This document shows positions 22,445-34,600 of a stretch of 64,000 bases of DNA, one piece after another. Under the pieces are notes generated by a model, which was given only the letters and a program-made list of their open reading frames with translations, searched no databases and had not been told where the DNA came from. Every line of letters begins with the position of its first letter. Within the stretch, counting starts at the first letter, position 1. The stretch is from the NCBI GenBank assembly GCA_026119855.1, contig JAOWBW010000027.1:1590623-1654622 (forward strand), in the 5' to 3' direction. The position numbers were made by a program, and so were the translations under genes. Source of the stretch: Campanula takesimana. Lineage: Eukaryota; Streptophyta; Magnoliopsida; Asterales; Campanulaceae.

Positions 22445-23369
22445 GGGTTAATTGCAATTTGGTTCCTGATTTTTTCCGAAATTTGCAATGTTGATGCTGT
22501 CTTTTCAATTTCGCCAAATGGTATACTCACTTTGTCATTTTGTTGCAATCTGACTACAAAAGTAACTGAGTTGTTAGTTTTCTAACAAATTTTATGTCTT
22601 TTGACTAATACATAACGTTTTAAGATGTTTGTGAAGCTACACATATCCGATTAGTATGATTCTTTTTTTAAACAGAAGCTAATATTTAAATTTACAACAT
22701 ATATTTTTTTTAATTTTTTTTGGTGAACTAGATATATTATATTAATTTGTGATTTAAATAAATGAAAATAGTTTAAAAAAGAGAGGACATGGGAAAAATA
22801 ATCTGAAAAAATTACTATTTTCCACCACAATATACCTTCTTTCCTAGCGTTTACTTTCCTCCACCCCTACTCCACGTTTCCGCATCACCCCTTCCACATA
22901 CACACTTCCCCCGATTCATCCTCATCTTCCTCTCTTTTTTTTCCTATCAAATATTTTAATGAATTGATAATCCACATATAGCATTTACTTCATATGAAAC
23001 ATATTTGGGGCTAATATCTTTTTTAGATTATTATTTCAAGTGTTTTCTTTTTTATTAATATTTAAAATTATTATAAAATAATTCAGTCACCCGAAAAATT
23101 TCCAAAACAATATATGTTGTAAATTTAAATATTAGTTTTTGTTTAAAAAAAGAATCATACCAATCGGATATATGTAGCTTCACAAACATCTTAAAATATT
23201 ATGTATTAGTCACACGACATAAATTCTGTTAGAAAACTAACACCCCAGTTACTTTTGTAGTCGGATTGCAACAAAATGACAAAGTGAGTATACCAACTGG
23301 CGAAATTGAAAAGACAGCATTAACATTGCAAATTTTGGAAAAAATCAGGAACCAAATTGCAATTAACCC
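22445..23369. mobile_element. long-TIR Mutator-like MITE, copy 1
   Basis: The element is 925 bp with inverted repeats of about 280 bp, starting GGGTTAATTGCAATTTGG on the left and mirrored at the right end. The TIRs share the terminal word of the element at 20185 but differ inside. The flanking nine bases agree at only six positions, so the target-site duplication is doubtful. It has no transposase. A second copy in opposite orientation is at 24250-25184. Confidence 0.8.
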
Positions 23370-24073
23370 ATAATTTAATTGTCAAAACTAAAAAGAAACA
23401 AAGCATCATGTTTCTCTCTCCTCCATTTCAATGACAGTCATAAACTCAAGAATGTCTTCTTTCTCTCCTAATGGGTTTCAATCATCTGTTCAGTCCTGCA
23501 AATTACATTTATTTTATCAAATTCTTGCACACAACTGGAATTTGAAACTTGAATTTAATAGAAATTTTACAGAAATAGAGGGTTTGAACAAATTTAGGTT
23601 ATTATATACCTCCCAAAACCCCCACCTCCCTGGATCCAAATTCTTCAACTCACAACTAGGCACCGGCCTCTTTTCTTTTCTGTACAATCGTCCTAGCCTC
23701 CGCTGGTCTCTCTATCGCTCGACAGCCCACACGTCGGTCAACACCCCATCTCCGGCCCTTGTTTCTACAAACCGATCTAATAGCTCACCGTTCAAACAAA
23801 ATATGTGATGTCTTCTCTGTGTCAATCAACACAAAAATAGGGGTGGTCGTTGCCGGATGAGTGCAAGATGGAGGCAAGAACGACGGTGGAGGCGACGGCA
23901 ATGGATAAGTAAGAAGAAACGATCTGAGCGTGATGTTGGGTAAGGGTGGGTAGTATTGAATTAAGAAAATAGAGTGAGGTTATTAATGTAAAAAGGTAGT
24001 TCAGAGGCAAATAAGTGGACAATTTAGGTCTGAATATTAAGAGGCTATTCAGATGCTTTCAAATCTGAATTTG

Positions 24074-24110
<37 letters not shown>

Positions 24111-24249
24111 ATACTTAATGACTTTATGTCTGACCGATTCAGATGTTCACCCCATTAAGTGCCTCTGGATGGAAAAACAAACGTGGCCTAATTAGTGACA
24201 CACCGATGTACAATATACTCCGTGTTTCAGGACAGGACACGTTAAAAAA
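23370..24249. other. spacer between two inverted MITE copies, with A36 tract
   Basis: There is no convincing gene. It contains a run of 36 A at 24074-24109, and around it words such as TCTGAATATTAAGAGG and GATTCAGATG typical of a small dispersed repeat. A short proline- and serine-rich plus-strand frame at 23431-23808 shows no recognisable domain. Confidence 0.5.
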
Positions 24250-25184
24250 AGGTTAATTGCAATTTGGTTCCTGACTTTTACCAAAATTTGCAATGTTAAT
24301 GTTGTCTTTTCAATTTTGCCAATTGGTATACTCACTTTGTAATTTTGTTGCAATCCGACTATAAAAGTAATTGGGGTTTTAGTTTTCTAACAGAATTTAT
24401 GTCGTGTGACTAATACATAATATTTTAAGATGTTTGTAAAGCTACACATATCCGATTGGTATGATTCTTTTTTTAAACAAAAAACTAATATTTAAATTTA
24501 CAACATATATTGTTTTGGAAATTTTTCGGGTGACTGAATTATTTTATATTTTATATTAATTTTAAATATTAATAAAAAAGAAAACACTTGAAATAATAAT
24601 CTAAAAAAGATATTAGCCCCAAATATATTTCATATGAAGTAAATGCTATATGTGGATTATCAATTCATTAAAATATTTGATAGGAAAAAAAAAGAGAGGA
24701 AAATGAGGATGAATCGAGGGAAGTGTGTATGTGGAAGGGGTGATGCGGAAACGTGGAGTAGGGGTGGAGGAAAGTAAACGCTCGGAAATAAGGTATATCG
24801 TGTGGAAAATAGTAATTTTTTCAGATTATTTTTCCCATGTCCTCTATTTTTTTTTAATCTATTTTCATTTATTTAAATCACAAATTAATATAATATAACT
24901 AGTTCACCAAAAAAATTCAAAAAAATATATGTTGTAAATTTAAATATTAGCTTCTGTTTAAAAAAAGAATCATACCAATCGGATATGTGTAGCTTCACAA
25001 ACATCTTAAAACGTTATGTATTATTAACAAGACATCAAATTTGTTAGAAAACTAACACACCCATTACTTTTATAGTCAGATTGCAACAAAATGATAAAGT
25101 GAGTATACCATTTGGCGAAATTTAAAAGACAGCATCAACATTGCAAATTTCGGAAAAAGTCAGTAACCAAATTGCAATTAACCC
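24250..25184. mobile_element. long-TIR Mutator-like MITE, copy 2 (inverted)
   Basis: This is the same family as 22445-23369. The central part, including the TTGATAGGAAAAAAAAAGAG and GTGATGCGGAAACGTGGAG stretches, appears as the reverse complement of copy 1. The first terminal base is A in place of G. Scattered differences show that the two copies are not recent twins. Confidence 0.8.
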
Positions 25185-25316
25185 CTTAACATAACAAATT
25201 CCTAAATTTAAAGTTTTGACTTGACAAGATTGTCACTAACAAAATGGGTAGAATCTTTGTAAATCGAGTTGCAACCTTTTTATGTATGGTAGAGAAATTA
25301 TTTCCTTCTTTACATA

Positions 25317-25585
25317 CTATTCCAAGTAAGTTGAAACATTTTGTCATTTAGAGAATTTCACTTGAGTTGAGTTGCAACAATCTAAAAATGGAAGCTTTTT
25401 ATTACTTTTATAATCTTTCACTCATTCTCTCTCTTCCTCTCAACCACTCATTATTCGTCACTCATTCTCTTTCCTTCCCCACTAATTCTCTCTCTTCCTC
25501 ACTACCTTTCATTCTTAATATAATATTATATTCTTAATTTTTCAACTTCAAAATGAATGTTTCAACTTACTTGAAACGGAGGGAG
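25317..25585. mobile_element. Stowaway-like MITE
   Basis: The 269-bp element has inverted ends built around CCAAGTAAGTTGAAACATT on the left and the mirrored AATGTTTCAACTTACTTG on the right, before CGGAGGGAG. It is flanked by TA on both sides. The interior is T/C-rich. Confidence 0.75.
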
Positions 25586-26440
25586 TATATATTATTGATC
25601 TATATAAAAAGTTTTTTCATACATAAAGATTTGTACAATATTACTCTGTTTATAGAAGTTCCCAAACTTGGCTAACAATGCAATGAATAATAGTTCTAAA
25701 AAGTTGTAGGTTATCATTCGAGTATTACAGCTATATTTTTGAAAATTCAATGTGTATTCACTTCAACTGTTTCTCTAAGACCATCCACAGTGGTTTCAAC
25801 GAAAAAAACCATTCAACACTCACTTTATCACTCCACATCAGCTTCTCTCTCTTCCAACTCATCCATTCACCACTCATTCACATAACACCCTACAATGGTT
25901 TGTTTAATCCCTCATTCAACACTTTTCCCACTCATCATCCTATACCCCACCACTTAAATTTTATTTTTTATTTTTTATTTTTATGATTAGTGTTGAAATA
26001 GTTATTATTGGGATCCATTTCAAGAAAAAAGATGGGTTTTTTTTTTGTGTCGGAATACAATAAAACTTATGTCAATTTAAAGAGAAAAAAAAATAGGAAT
26101 TTTGGTGTAAAAAAAAAAAAAAAACATTTTTTTGTGAAATAATTGAGCTCAAATAATAGGGATAAAAAAAAAACTCGTCCGCCAATCAGATGGCGACAAG
26201 TGTCAACACCAAAAAAAAAAAAAAAAAAAAAGAGGCTGACTTCGGCGCAGACGCGCCCTTGTCTGCGCGTGAAGTACACGCGCCTCTCTGGCCCAATAGA
26301 GAGGCGCCACGTGGCAAAAACGGACCCATCTTTTCCCATTCACACAGTGTGAATTTTTTTCACAAAAAATTCACACTCTTCCCATTCACACACCATTGCA
26401 CCAATTCACACAAAATTTTCATGTGAAAGACCATTCACAC

Positions 26441-29043
26441 TGTAATAACCGGAATTTAATTTATTTATTTATATTATTTTCGGTTTTGTTAAACTAATTA
26501 AATGATAATTAGAATTATAAAGTAACTTAAAGAAGTGGGCCCAAGGAATTTGGATTGGCCCAATATTTGTATTAGTAAACCCAACCCAATTAGGAATCAA
26601 CCCAAGGTATAAATTAATGAGTTAGTCAACTTAGGAATTCATTATTATCATAAACAAAAAAAAAAAAAAAAAAACAAACCCTAGTTCTAAGCGTAGCCGC
26701 CGGCCGAGCATAAGGAGGGGGGAGAAGGGATTTTCCGGCCATTGTTTTGGAGATACAATCCGATCATTTTCAAGGTAATGCTAAATCCTACTCTCCAAAA
26801 TTTATTTCATTGATTTTGGATTATTAAAACTTAATCTACGCATGATTTAAGAATATGAACATTAGGGTTTTGCATGATAGTAATTATTGGTAAAATCCTA
26901 AAGGGAAAATTGATTTAATCAAGTTGCTATGGTGAATTAGTGATCTTCATGCCTAACGTTATTTTTAAGATTGATTTATGATCATGATTCAAATTGATTT
27001 ATATTATGTAGTGCTTGGGAATTTAACATATAAATCATTGAGGTCGAATTGGGTTTATCAAAAGAAGAAAAAAATTATGGATTTCCCCAAGAACTAGTTT
27101 CGGCCGAATGGCCTAGATCATTGAAAATTTATTTTGTTGATTTAATTGATCCTCGTTAAGTGTATTGTAAATAATATTGATGTTTGGGAAATTAGAAAAA
27201 TTTAAAGAACTAGAAAATTGATCAAAGCAAGGGATTTTAGGTCATGCATGTCTCGGCAATGGTAGTGAATTATGGGTGTTGAATTCGATTTGAAGATGTT
27301 AAGAATTGGGACGGAAAGTTAGTGTTTCCGTTAAGTTTCTAATGGAAAGAAAACAAAAATCGTTAAAAGAATTGTTGACAAGTTAGAAAGATTAACTTGA
27401 GAAAATAGAATAGTACTTGGAAGACCTTGAAAGTTAAAAAGTTAACGAAAAAAAAAAGATTAGAAATTTCAGTTAGTTTCCTAACAGAAAAAGGGCTAAA
27501 CTGAAAAGAAGTAAAATTAGAAGAAAGAAAAAGGGAACCCTTGAAGTTAGAGGGGCCTAAGTGATTAAAAAGAGAAACTTAGGGGACCTTATGAACAAAA
27601 AAACCAAAGTCCAAGGACCTTTCTGTAATTAAAGAAAAGTTGAAGGACTAATCTGCAATTAATCCAAAGTGGAAGGACCAAATTGCAATTGAATTAAAGT
27701 TGAAGGACTAATCTGCAATTAATCCAAAGTAGAAGGACCAAATTGCAATTGAATTAAAGTTGAAGGACTAAATTGTAATTAACCCAAAGTCAGAGGACTT
27801 AATTGCAATTATATCAAAGTTAAAGGACTGACTCGTAAATCAAAGTCAGAAACTTAAACGTAAGAAAAGAAGTAATGAAGTAAAGAAGTTAAAACGCATC
27901 TCTCAGTTAACTAAGTACAAATAGTTAACAATGTAGAGAGTACTAAAGAAAATTACTCTGTGCTTTGTAGATTTGCACAGAGAGGAGATTGCGAGGAAAA
28001 GCAATTCAGGTAAGGGATTACGTTCCTTACAGTATTTGAACTCCTGTTTATTGGAATTCGGTATTTCTTTCTAAAGACAGCTATCAGTATGGCATGATAG
28101 TATTTGAATGAACTCTGCGTTATTAAACGTTCCTTGAAATAATCTATACTTAGTGATGTCCCCATCGATCTACTAAGTATCGAAGTTTGAAACTTGTATC
28201 ACATACTTGTACCATGGTATGTTCTAATTTTAACTTGTAAGTTAACTACTTACTTGTTAAGGCATCCAATGTCCAGTTAGAAAAGACATTGACGGACAGT
28301 CCAGATAGAAAAGACTCGTCCTTAAACTAAGGATTGCATGAGTGATCACATGCCTTCTCTCAGGAATTGTCTGATTACAAGGATGATTCTAGACCCCGAG
28401 CATATGTGTGTGGATACCATATATGTTTCGACCCACACTATTGGCTGAAGAAGCTAGGTGTACAAATTGTACCTTTGGCATTGAGGTTATAATGTACGTT
28501 ACCAAGGAATTGACGGAAACTTGAATGAATCCCTTTGGATTGTAGTGCCATAATCCTTTGAAAGTGAAATCTTAAAAGTAATAAGACTGTATTGTTCTGC
28601 AGCCTTGAATCCAAAAGTAACTGAACCTATCTTTGAAAAGTTATTCTAAGTATTCGTTCTGGTCGTCTCTCCTTAGTAACCGGAGAGGCCACGTATGAAC
28701 TTACTGAGCATTCGTTCGCTCATCCCTTCTCTATAAATTTTGTTTTCAGGATTTAAGTAGAAGGACAAGACAAGGAAAGTAGCCGTGGGAAGACGGTGGA
28801 TTGAAGATTCTTAATTTAGTAGTTTTAAGTACGCTTATTTATTTGATGTAAGTTGAAGTACATTGAAGGTTAAGGTTGTTGCCTACCAAGACATGTTTAA
28901 GTTACGCTTCCGCTATTGTTTTGAATTTATGGTTAATTAAGGGGCTGTTGTGAACCCTAAATTGAAGTATTTATTATTGTTATTTATTGATATTAAATGC
29001 CATTAAATGCTCAAGATACATTAAGAAAATTCGGGGTGTTACA
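26441..29043 (+). repeat. 5' LTR of Gypsy-B
   Basis: It begins TGTAATAACCGGAATTTAAT and ends TTCGGGGTGTTACA. It includes an A tract near 26657, the CCCTAGTTCTAAGCGTAGCC stretch and a 30-bp minisatellite (27606-27841). It has no open frame of interest. Confidence 0.95.
27606..27841 (+). repeat. 30-bp minisatellite in the Gypsy-B LTR
   Basis: Eight units begin AAAGT at 27606, 27636, 27666, 27696, 27726, 27756, 27786 and 27816. The first seven are exactly 30 bp and the last is 26 bp. Units alternate between two types, with cores GGACTAATCTGCAATT and GGACCAAATTGCAATT. The same array is in the 3' LTR at 36095-36330. The unit resembles the end of the Mutator-like elements at 20-25 kb. Confidence 0.9.
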
Positions 29044-29045
29044 GT

Positions 29046-29057
29046 TGGTATCAGAGC
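29046..29057 (+). promoter_or_regulatory. primer binding site of Gypsy-B, tRNA-iMet
   Basis: TGGTATCAGAGC lies two bases after the LTR end. It is the standard plant site for initiator methionine tRNA, and it sets the element on the plus strand. Confidence 0.95.
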
Positions 29058-29321
29058 AATGGCTTTAGGTCTTATGGGAGAAAACTGAAAGTTAAGACTA
29101 ATGGGAGAACTTAGTACTTGACTTGAATAAGATCTTACTTGAGGAAGTTCAAGTGATAAAGTCTAACTCTAGGAATAATACTAAGAGTGTACATAAAGTA
29201 TGAATATACTTGGGGAAATAGAAATCTCTTTATTGTATGTCTATCTACATTCTATTAATATGTTATAATGGAATCTTGAGGTTATGTACTAATTAAGTTT
29301 ACTATTGGTGTGTGTAGGATC

Positions 29322-29774
29322 ATGCCGAGGAGACCCATGAAGTCAGTAAGGTACAGTGCTACTCTAAGGGAAGAAATAGAAGCTAAAGAAGAGATTATTA
29401 AGCAGCTAACTAAGGAACTTCGCTCAGCCAAAAGAGAGCTTAGGAAGGAGACTCGAGGAGTCGACAGCTTACAGAATGTCATCAAAGAACGCGATGAGGA
29501 CATGATGTATGTGGAAGGAAAGTTAGCAGTACAGCTGAAGAAGGTCAAAGGCCTAGAAAGCCATGTGGTTAGAGCTAACCGCGAATGGAATCGAATCAGT
29601 GTGCAACTGGTGGATGAGATAGAACAAAATAATGAACTGAAAAAGAAGATAGATGAACAAGAAGCTTATGAAGAAGAGCTTAGGACTTCAGGCTATCAAA
29701 TTTGGGCTGAGAAGTTAGAATTGCAAGAAAAATATGACCAACTTGCAGCAGAACATGCACACTGTGGGAAGTGA
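29322..29774 (+). CDS. coiled-coil ORF upstream of gag
   Basis: An intact frame of 150 codons starts at the ATG at 29322, about 265 bp after the primer site, and ends 530 bp before gag. The N-terminus is basic (MPRRPMKSVRY). The rest is almost wholly charged and helical (EEIEAKEEIIKQLTKELRS, ELKKKIDEQEAYEEEL) with leucines and isoleucines in heptad spacing, so a long coiled coil is predicted. There is no zinc knuckle, signal peptide or membrane segment. Extra ORFs before gag are known in Ogre/Tat elements, but I would not expect one in a chromovirus-like element. The role is unknown; assembly, RNA binding or a captured host fragment are all possible. Confidence 0.75.
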   Translation: MPRRPMKSVRYSATLREEIEAKEEIIKQLTKELRSAKRELRKETRGVDSLQNVIKERDEDMMYVEGKLAVQLKKVKGLESHVVRANREWNRISVQLVDEIEQNNELKKKIDEQEAYEEELRTSGYQIWAEKLELQEKYDQLAAEHAHCGK

Positions 29775-30307
29775 TGAAATTAGTGACAGATAGTTATAAG
29801 AATAGGTTCTTTTGCTTTATTATTAGTGGAGTAATACAGTTAGAATTTTTCTTATGTTAAAGTTGAATTTTGGGTGTATTTGAGATGTTTAAATCTCACA
29901 CCTTAGTTGAATAAAGTTAATTATTTAAATTAAATACCCAAAAGTTTGAATTTACTATTGTTGTGTAAACAAAAGTTAACTTGTCGAGAAAAGACAAGGG
30001 AAAGCATCGGAGTGATTTGAAATAATCTCCGTAACCATGGTACGAAGTAAGACGACCATTGGAATAAGTTAAAGCTAGTTAAGTAATAAAAACTAGTGAA
30101 GTAAAGAATAATAAGCAACCAAGTAAAACGGTTGTAAATTATGAAGTATGAAAACTCCTGAACCGGAGAAGAAAGGTTAAGTAAACTAACCACATCTGAA
30201 TAATGGTCTAGTACAAAAGACCTACGAACATGAATCAAAACTAACAAGTACCCGTTAGTAAAAGAATAAGTTAAGTATACCATGAATACTGCACGTATTT
30301 TGTAGTG

Positions 30308-31609
30308 ATGAATATTGCTAGAGCACGAACCTGTTCTAAAGTAAAAGTAAATCTGCAGATGAATACCAGAAGCGGAAATAACAGGAACGGTGAGGGAAAT
30401 GACAACACCGGTAATGCGGGAGGACAGTTGGATCCGGCCCTGGTAAACCTGTTGCAGACACTATCGCAGACAGTAGCTGGGATAGGTCAAACTGTTGCTG
30501 GAATTGCTCAACCACCACCACAAGCTCCATTACGTGATCCGTTGGAGCTATTTCAAAGGAGAAATCCGGACTCATTCTCGGACACTGTTAAAGAGAAACC
30601 TGAGGACTGGATTAAGAGCACCGAGAGAATATTCGAAACTCTGAATTGTACTGAGGAGCAGAAGGTAGTCTTTGCGACCTTTATGTTGAAAGGTAAGGCT
30701 CAGACATGGTGGGAAGCAGAAAAGCGAGCTGCTGTGGCTCGTGGTGATGCAGCCTTTACTTGGACCAGATTTAAGGCTATTTTCAACGAAAAGTATTATC
30801 CCGCAAGCACGAGGAATGCTAAGATAACGGAATTCCTGACTTTGGTACAAGGGAGTATGACTGTAGCGGAGTATGGTGAGAAGTTCACTGACTTACTAGA
30901 ATTTGCGCCAAGATTCTTCGATACGGAAGAACAGAAGGCAAGAAAGTTTGAAGCGGGATTAAGTGATAGAGTTCGGTACCGAATCACACCGCTGGCTCTG
31001 CCTACGTACTCAGCGGTATTGGATAGGGCCAAGATAGTAGAACGGGAGTCGGATAACTACCGTAATCGACGGGAAGAGAAAGGCAAGGCAGGGACTGAAA
31101 GATCGGAAGGAAATAAGGGTGGTAAGGACCACAACAATAATAAGAGGAAAGCAGTGGATGACAGTCGAGACAAGGGCAGTCATGGGAACAAACACTCCAA
31201 CAACGGCCATGGTGGGAATGGTCGGAACTTTAATGACAACAAGCGTGAGTGGAACAAGGGCAAGGGCCAAGGTTTCATCAGTTATGATAAGTGCACTATT
31301 TGTGATGGAGCGCACAAGTCAGAGGTTTGCTGGTATAAGGAACGGCAGTGTCACAACTGTAAGAAGGTGGGACATCCGAAGTGGAAGTGCCCAGAACCTA
31401 AGAAGGATGAACCGGCTGCGGGAAATAAAGACAACGGGGGAGGAAATGGTGGAGGCCGTGGCAGGGTGTACACCATGACCGCCAAAGCAGCTGGAGTTAA
31501 TGCCGATCTTGTGGCAGGTACGATACAATTAAATTCCCGTGATGTTTATGTGTTAGTAGATACTGGCGCTACTCATTCAGTAGTTAGTAATGTTGTGGCG
31601 AAGAAGTAA
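30308..31609 (+). CDS. Gypsy-B gag and start of protease
   Basis: The ATG at 30308 opens this frame; the ATG at 30359 (MNTRSGNNRNG) is a more typical start for the family. The Ty3-type capsid domain runs over about residues 75-235 (PEDWIKSTERIFETL, KGKAQTWWEAEKR, MTVAEYGEKFTDLLEF). A Lys/Asn/Gly-rich linker follows, then two zinc knuckles, CTICDGAHKSEVC and CHNCKKVGHPKWKC. The frame continues into the protease and includes the catalytic LVDTGATHS, then stops at the TAA at 31607-31609. Pol is open in another frame from there. The product forms the particle and packages RNA. It is intact apart from the early stop inside the protease. Confidence 0.92.
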   Translation: MNIARARTCSKVKVNLQMNTRSGNNRNGEGNDNTGNAGGQLDPALVNLLQTLSQTVAGIGQTVAGIAQPPPQAPLRDPLELFQRRNPDSFSDTVKEKPEDWIKSTERIFETLNCTEEQKVVFATFMLKGKAQTWWEAEKRAAVARGDAAFTWTRFKAIFNEKYYPASTRNAKITEFLTLVQGSMTVAEYGEKFTDLLEFAPRFFDTEEQKARKFEAGLSDRVRYRITPLALPTYSAVLDRAKIVERESDNYRNRREEKGKAGTERSEGNKGGKDHNNNKRKAVDDSRDKGSHGNKHSNNGHGGNGRNFNDNKREWNKGKGQGFISYDKCTICDGAHKSEVCWYKERQCHNCKKVGHPKWKCPEPKKDEPAAGNKDNGGGNGGGRGRVYTMTAKAAGVNADLVAGTIQLNSRDVYVLVDTGATHSVVSNVVAKK

Positions 31610-34600
31610 AACTACATCCAGAAAATTTAGAGATACCTTTAGTAATAGATACTCCTACTAAGGACGCTATCCCCATTACTACCTGTTATAGAAACTGCAC
31701 TCTAGGGATAGGAGGCACGAATGTAAATATCGACCTCATTGAACTAGACATGTCAGAATTCGACATAATCCTGGGAATGGATTGGTTGGCTTTGCATCAA
31801 GCCAAAGTGGACTGTCAAAAGAAAATAATGACGTTCCTAGGAGAGGAAGGTAAAGAGTACAGATTTGTGGGTTCAAGGCCGAGGAAAAGGATAGGCTTAA
31901 TCTCGGTGATGAAGGCCCGTAAAATGTTGAGGAAAGGATGTGTAGGATTTCTGGCACACATAGGTGAAACAGAAGAAAGAGGAGTAACGTTAGAGTCGCT
32001 CGAAGTAGTGAATGAATTTCAAGACGTATTTCCGGAGGATTTACCTGGTATACCACCAGTGAGGGAAGTAGAGTTTTCCATTGACCTAGTACCAGAAACC
32101 ACACCTATTTCGAGAGCACCGTACAGGATGGCTCCAACAGAGTTGAAAGAACTAAAGGAGCAGTTACAAGAATTGTTAGACAAGGGGTTGATTAGACCGA
32201 GTGTATCACCATGGGGTGCACCGGTACTATTTGTGAAGAAGAAAGATGGATCTATGAGACTGTGTATTGACTATAGAGAATTGAATAAAGTGACGGTTAG
32301 GAACCAATACCCTCTGCCGAGAATTGATGACTTGTTTGATCAATTGAGGGGAGCATGTTACTTTTCAAAGATTGATCTTAGATCCGGATACCATCAGCTG
32401 AGAGTTAAGGATGTGGACGTGGCAAAGACAGCGTTTAGGACGAGGTATGGGCATTATGAGTTTGTCGTGATGCCATTTGGGTTAACGAACGCACCAGCCG
32501 CATTCATGGAGTTGATGAATAGAATATTTCAAGAATACTTAGACAAATGTGTGATAGTATTCATTGATGATATTCTGGTGTACTCGAAGACAAAGGAGGA
32601 GCATACTGAACATTTGAGGATAGTGCTAGAAATTTTGAGGAGACAGAAATTGTATGCGAAAGTTAAGAAATGTGAATTCTGGTTGGAGAAAGTCGCATTT
32701 TTGGGGCACGTAGTGTCGAAAGAAGGAATTTCTGTGGATCCGACGAAGGTAGAAGCAATAATGGATTGGGAAAGGCCTACTACGGTAACCGAAATAAGAA
32801 GTTTCTTGGGTTTAGCTGGTTACTATAGAAGGTTCGTAGAGGGATTTTCGAAGTTATCTGGACCATTGACGAAGCTGACGCAGAAGGCAGCTAAGTTTGT
32901 TTGGTCAGAGGAATGTGAACGAAGTTTCCAAGAGTTAAAGAATAGACTGGTATCTGCACCAGTATTAACACTACCAACGGGGACGGAAGGTTTTGTTATC
33001 TACAGTGATGCGTCGTTGAAGGGACTAGGCTGTGTACTGATGCAAAATGAGAAGGTGATAGCTTATGCATCTAGGCAGTTGAAAGTGCATGAAAGGAACT
33101 ACCCGACCCATGATCTGGAGTTAGCAGCAGTAGTGTTTGCATTGAAAATTTGGAGACATTATCTGTATGGCGTGAAATGCCAGATTTTTACGGATCATAA
33201 GAGCCTCAAATACATCTTCACGCAGAAGGAATTGAATATGAGACAACGGAGGTGGTTAGAACTTCTCAAGGATTACGACTGTGAAATATTGTATCATCCT
33301 GGGAAAGCCAACAAGGTGGCAGATGCCCTAAGTAGGAAGAATCATGGAATGTTGGCAACGTTGATCTCTAAGGGGGTAAGCATATGGAAGGATGTCAAGG
33401 AGATGAACTTGATAGTAAAAGTAAACGGGTATTTGGCTCAACTGACGTTACAACCTGCATTGTTGGGCAGAATTAAAGAGGCACAAGAATTAGACGAGGA
33501 GAGAGAAGCTCTAATCGGGAAAGGGCAAGCAAAAGATCTTCATATGGGTGAAGATGGAATTCTGAGATATCAAAAGAGAGTGTGGGTGCCAAGCAATGAT
33601 GAGATCAAGAGAGAGATACTAAGAGAAGCTCATTGCTCGAAGTTCTCTGTACATCCGGGAAGTACTAAAATGTATAGAGATTTAAAGGAAGCATATTGGT
33701 GGAATAACATGAAGAATGACGTGGCAGAGTATGTGCATAGATGCCTGACGTGCCAACAAGTTAAGAGTGAACATCAGAAGCCAGCAGGGTTACTGCAGTC
33801 ATTACCAATTCCCGAATGGAAGTGGGAGAATATTGCTATGGATTTCGTAAGTGGGTTGCCAAAGACGGTAGGAAAGTATGATGCTATATGGGTTATAGTA
33901 GATCGATTGACTAAGTCAGCACATTTTCTGGCAATCAAGAAGACTGATTCGTTGGAAAAGTTGGCCAAGTTGTACATCGACGAGATAGTAAGGTTACATG
34001 GAATCCCGGTCACAATTGTGTCTGATCGAGATGCTAGGTTCACTTCGAAGTTCTGGAATAGCCTACAAGAAGCATTGGGAACAGAGTTGACCATGAGCAC
34101 GGCGTTTCACCCACAGACAGATGGGCAGTCGGAAAGGACTATCCAGACGTTGGAAGACATGCTGAGGGCTACTTCGTTAGATTGGCCAAACGCATGGGAC
34201 GAACACTTACCGTTAGTAGAATTCGCATACAACAACAGCTTTCACGCAAGCATTGGGATGGCTCCATATGAAGCGTTGTATGGGAGGAAGTGTAGATCAC
34301 CGGCGTGTTGGGATGAAGTCGGTGAGAGGAAGTTAAGTGGACCGGAACTCGTACAAGTCACGGCGGATAAGGTACAACAGATTCGAAAGTGGCTACAGAC
34401 TGCGCAAAGTAGGCAGAAATCTTACGCAGACAATAGAAGGCGAGAACTGGAGTTTCAACCAGGGGATCGAGTATTCCTAAAGATATCACCCACGAAGGGA
34501 GTTATGCGTTTTGGGATTAAGGGAAAGTTAAGTCCACGATATGTGGGACCGTTCGAAATTCTTGATAAGATCGGGGAAGTGGCTTATCGATTGGCGTTAC

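Noticed and set aside
24074..24109. A36 tract as the tail of a LINE or processed pseudogene
   Set aside because: No reverse transcriptase, gene-derived sequence or target-site duplication lies beside it. It is treated as a simple repeat.
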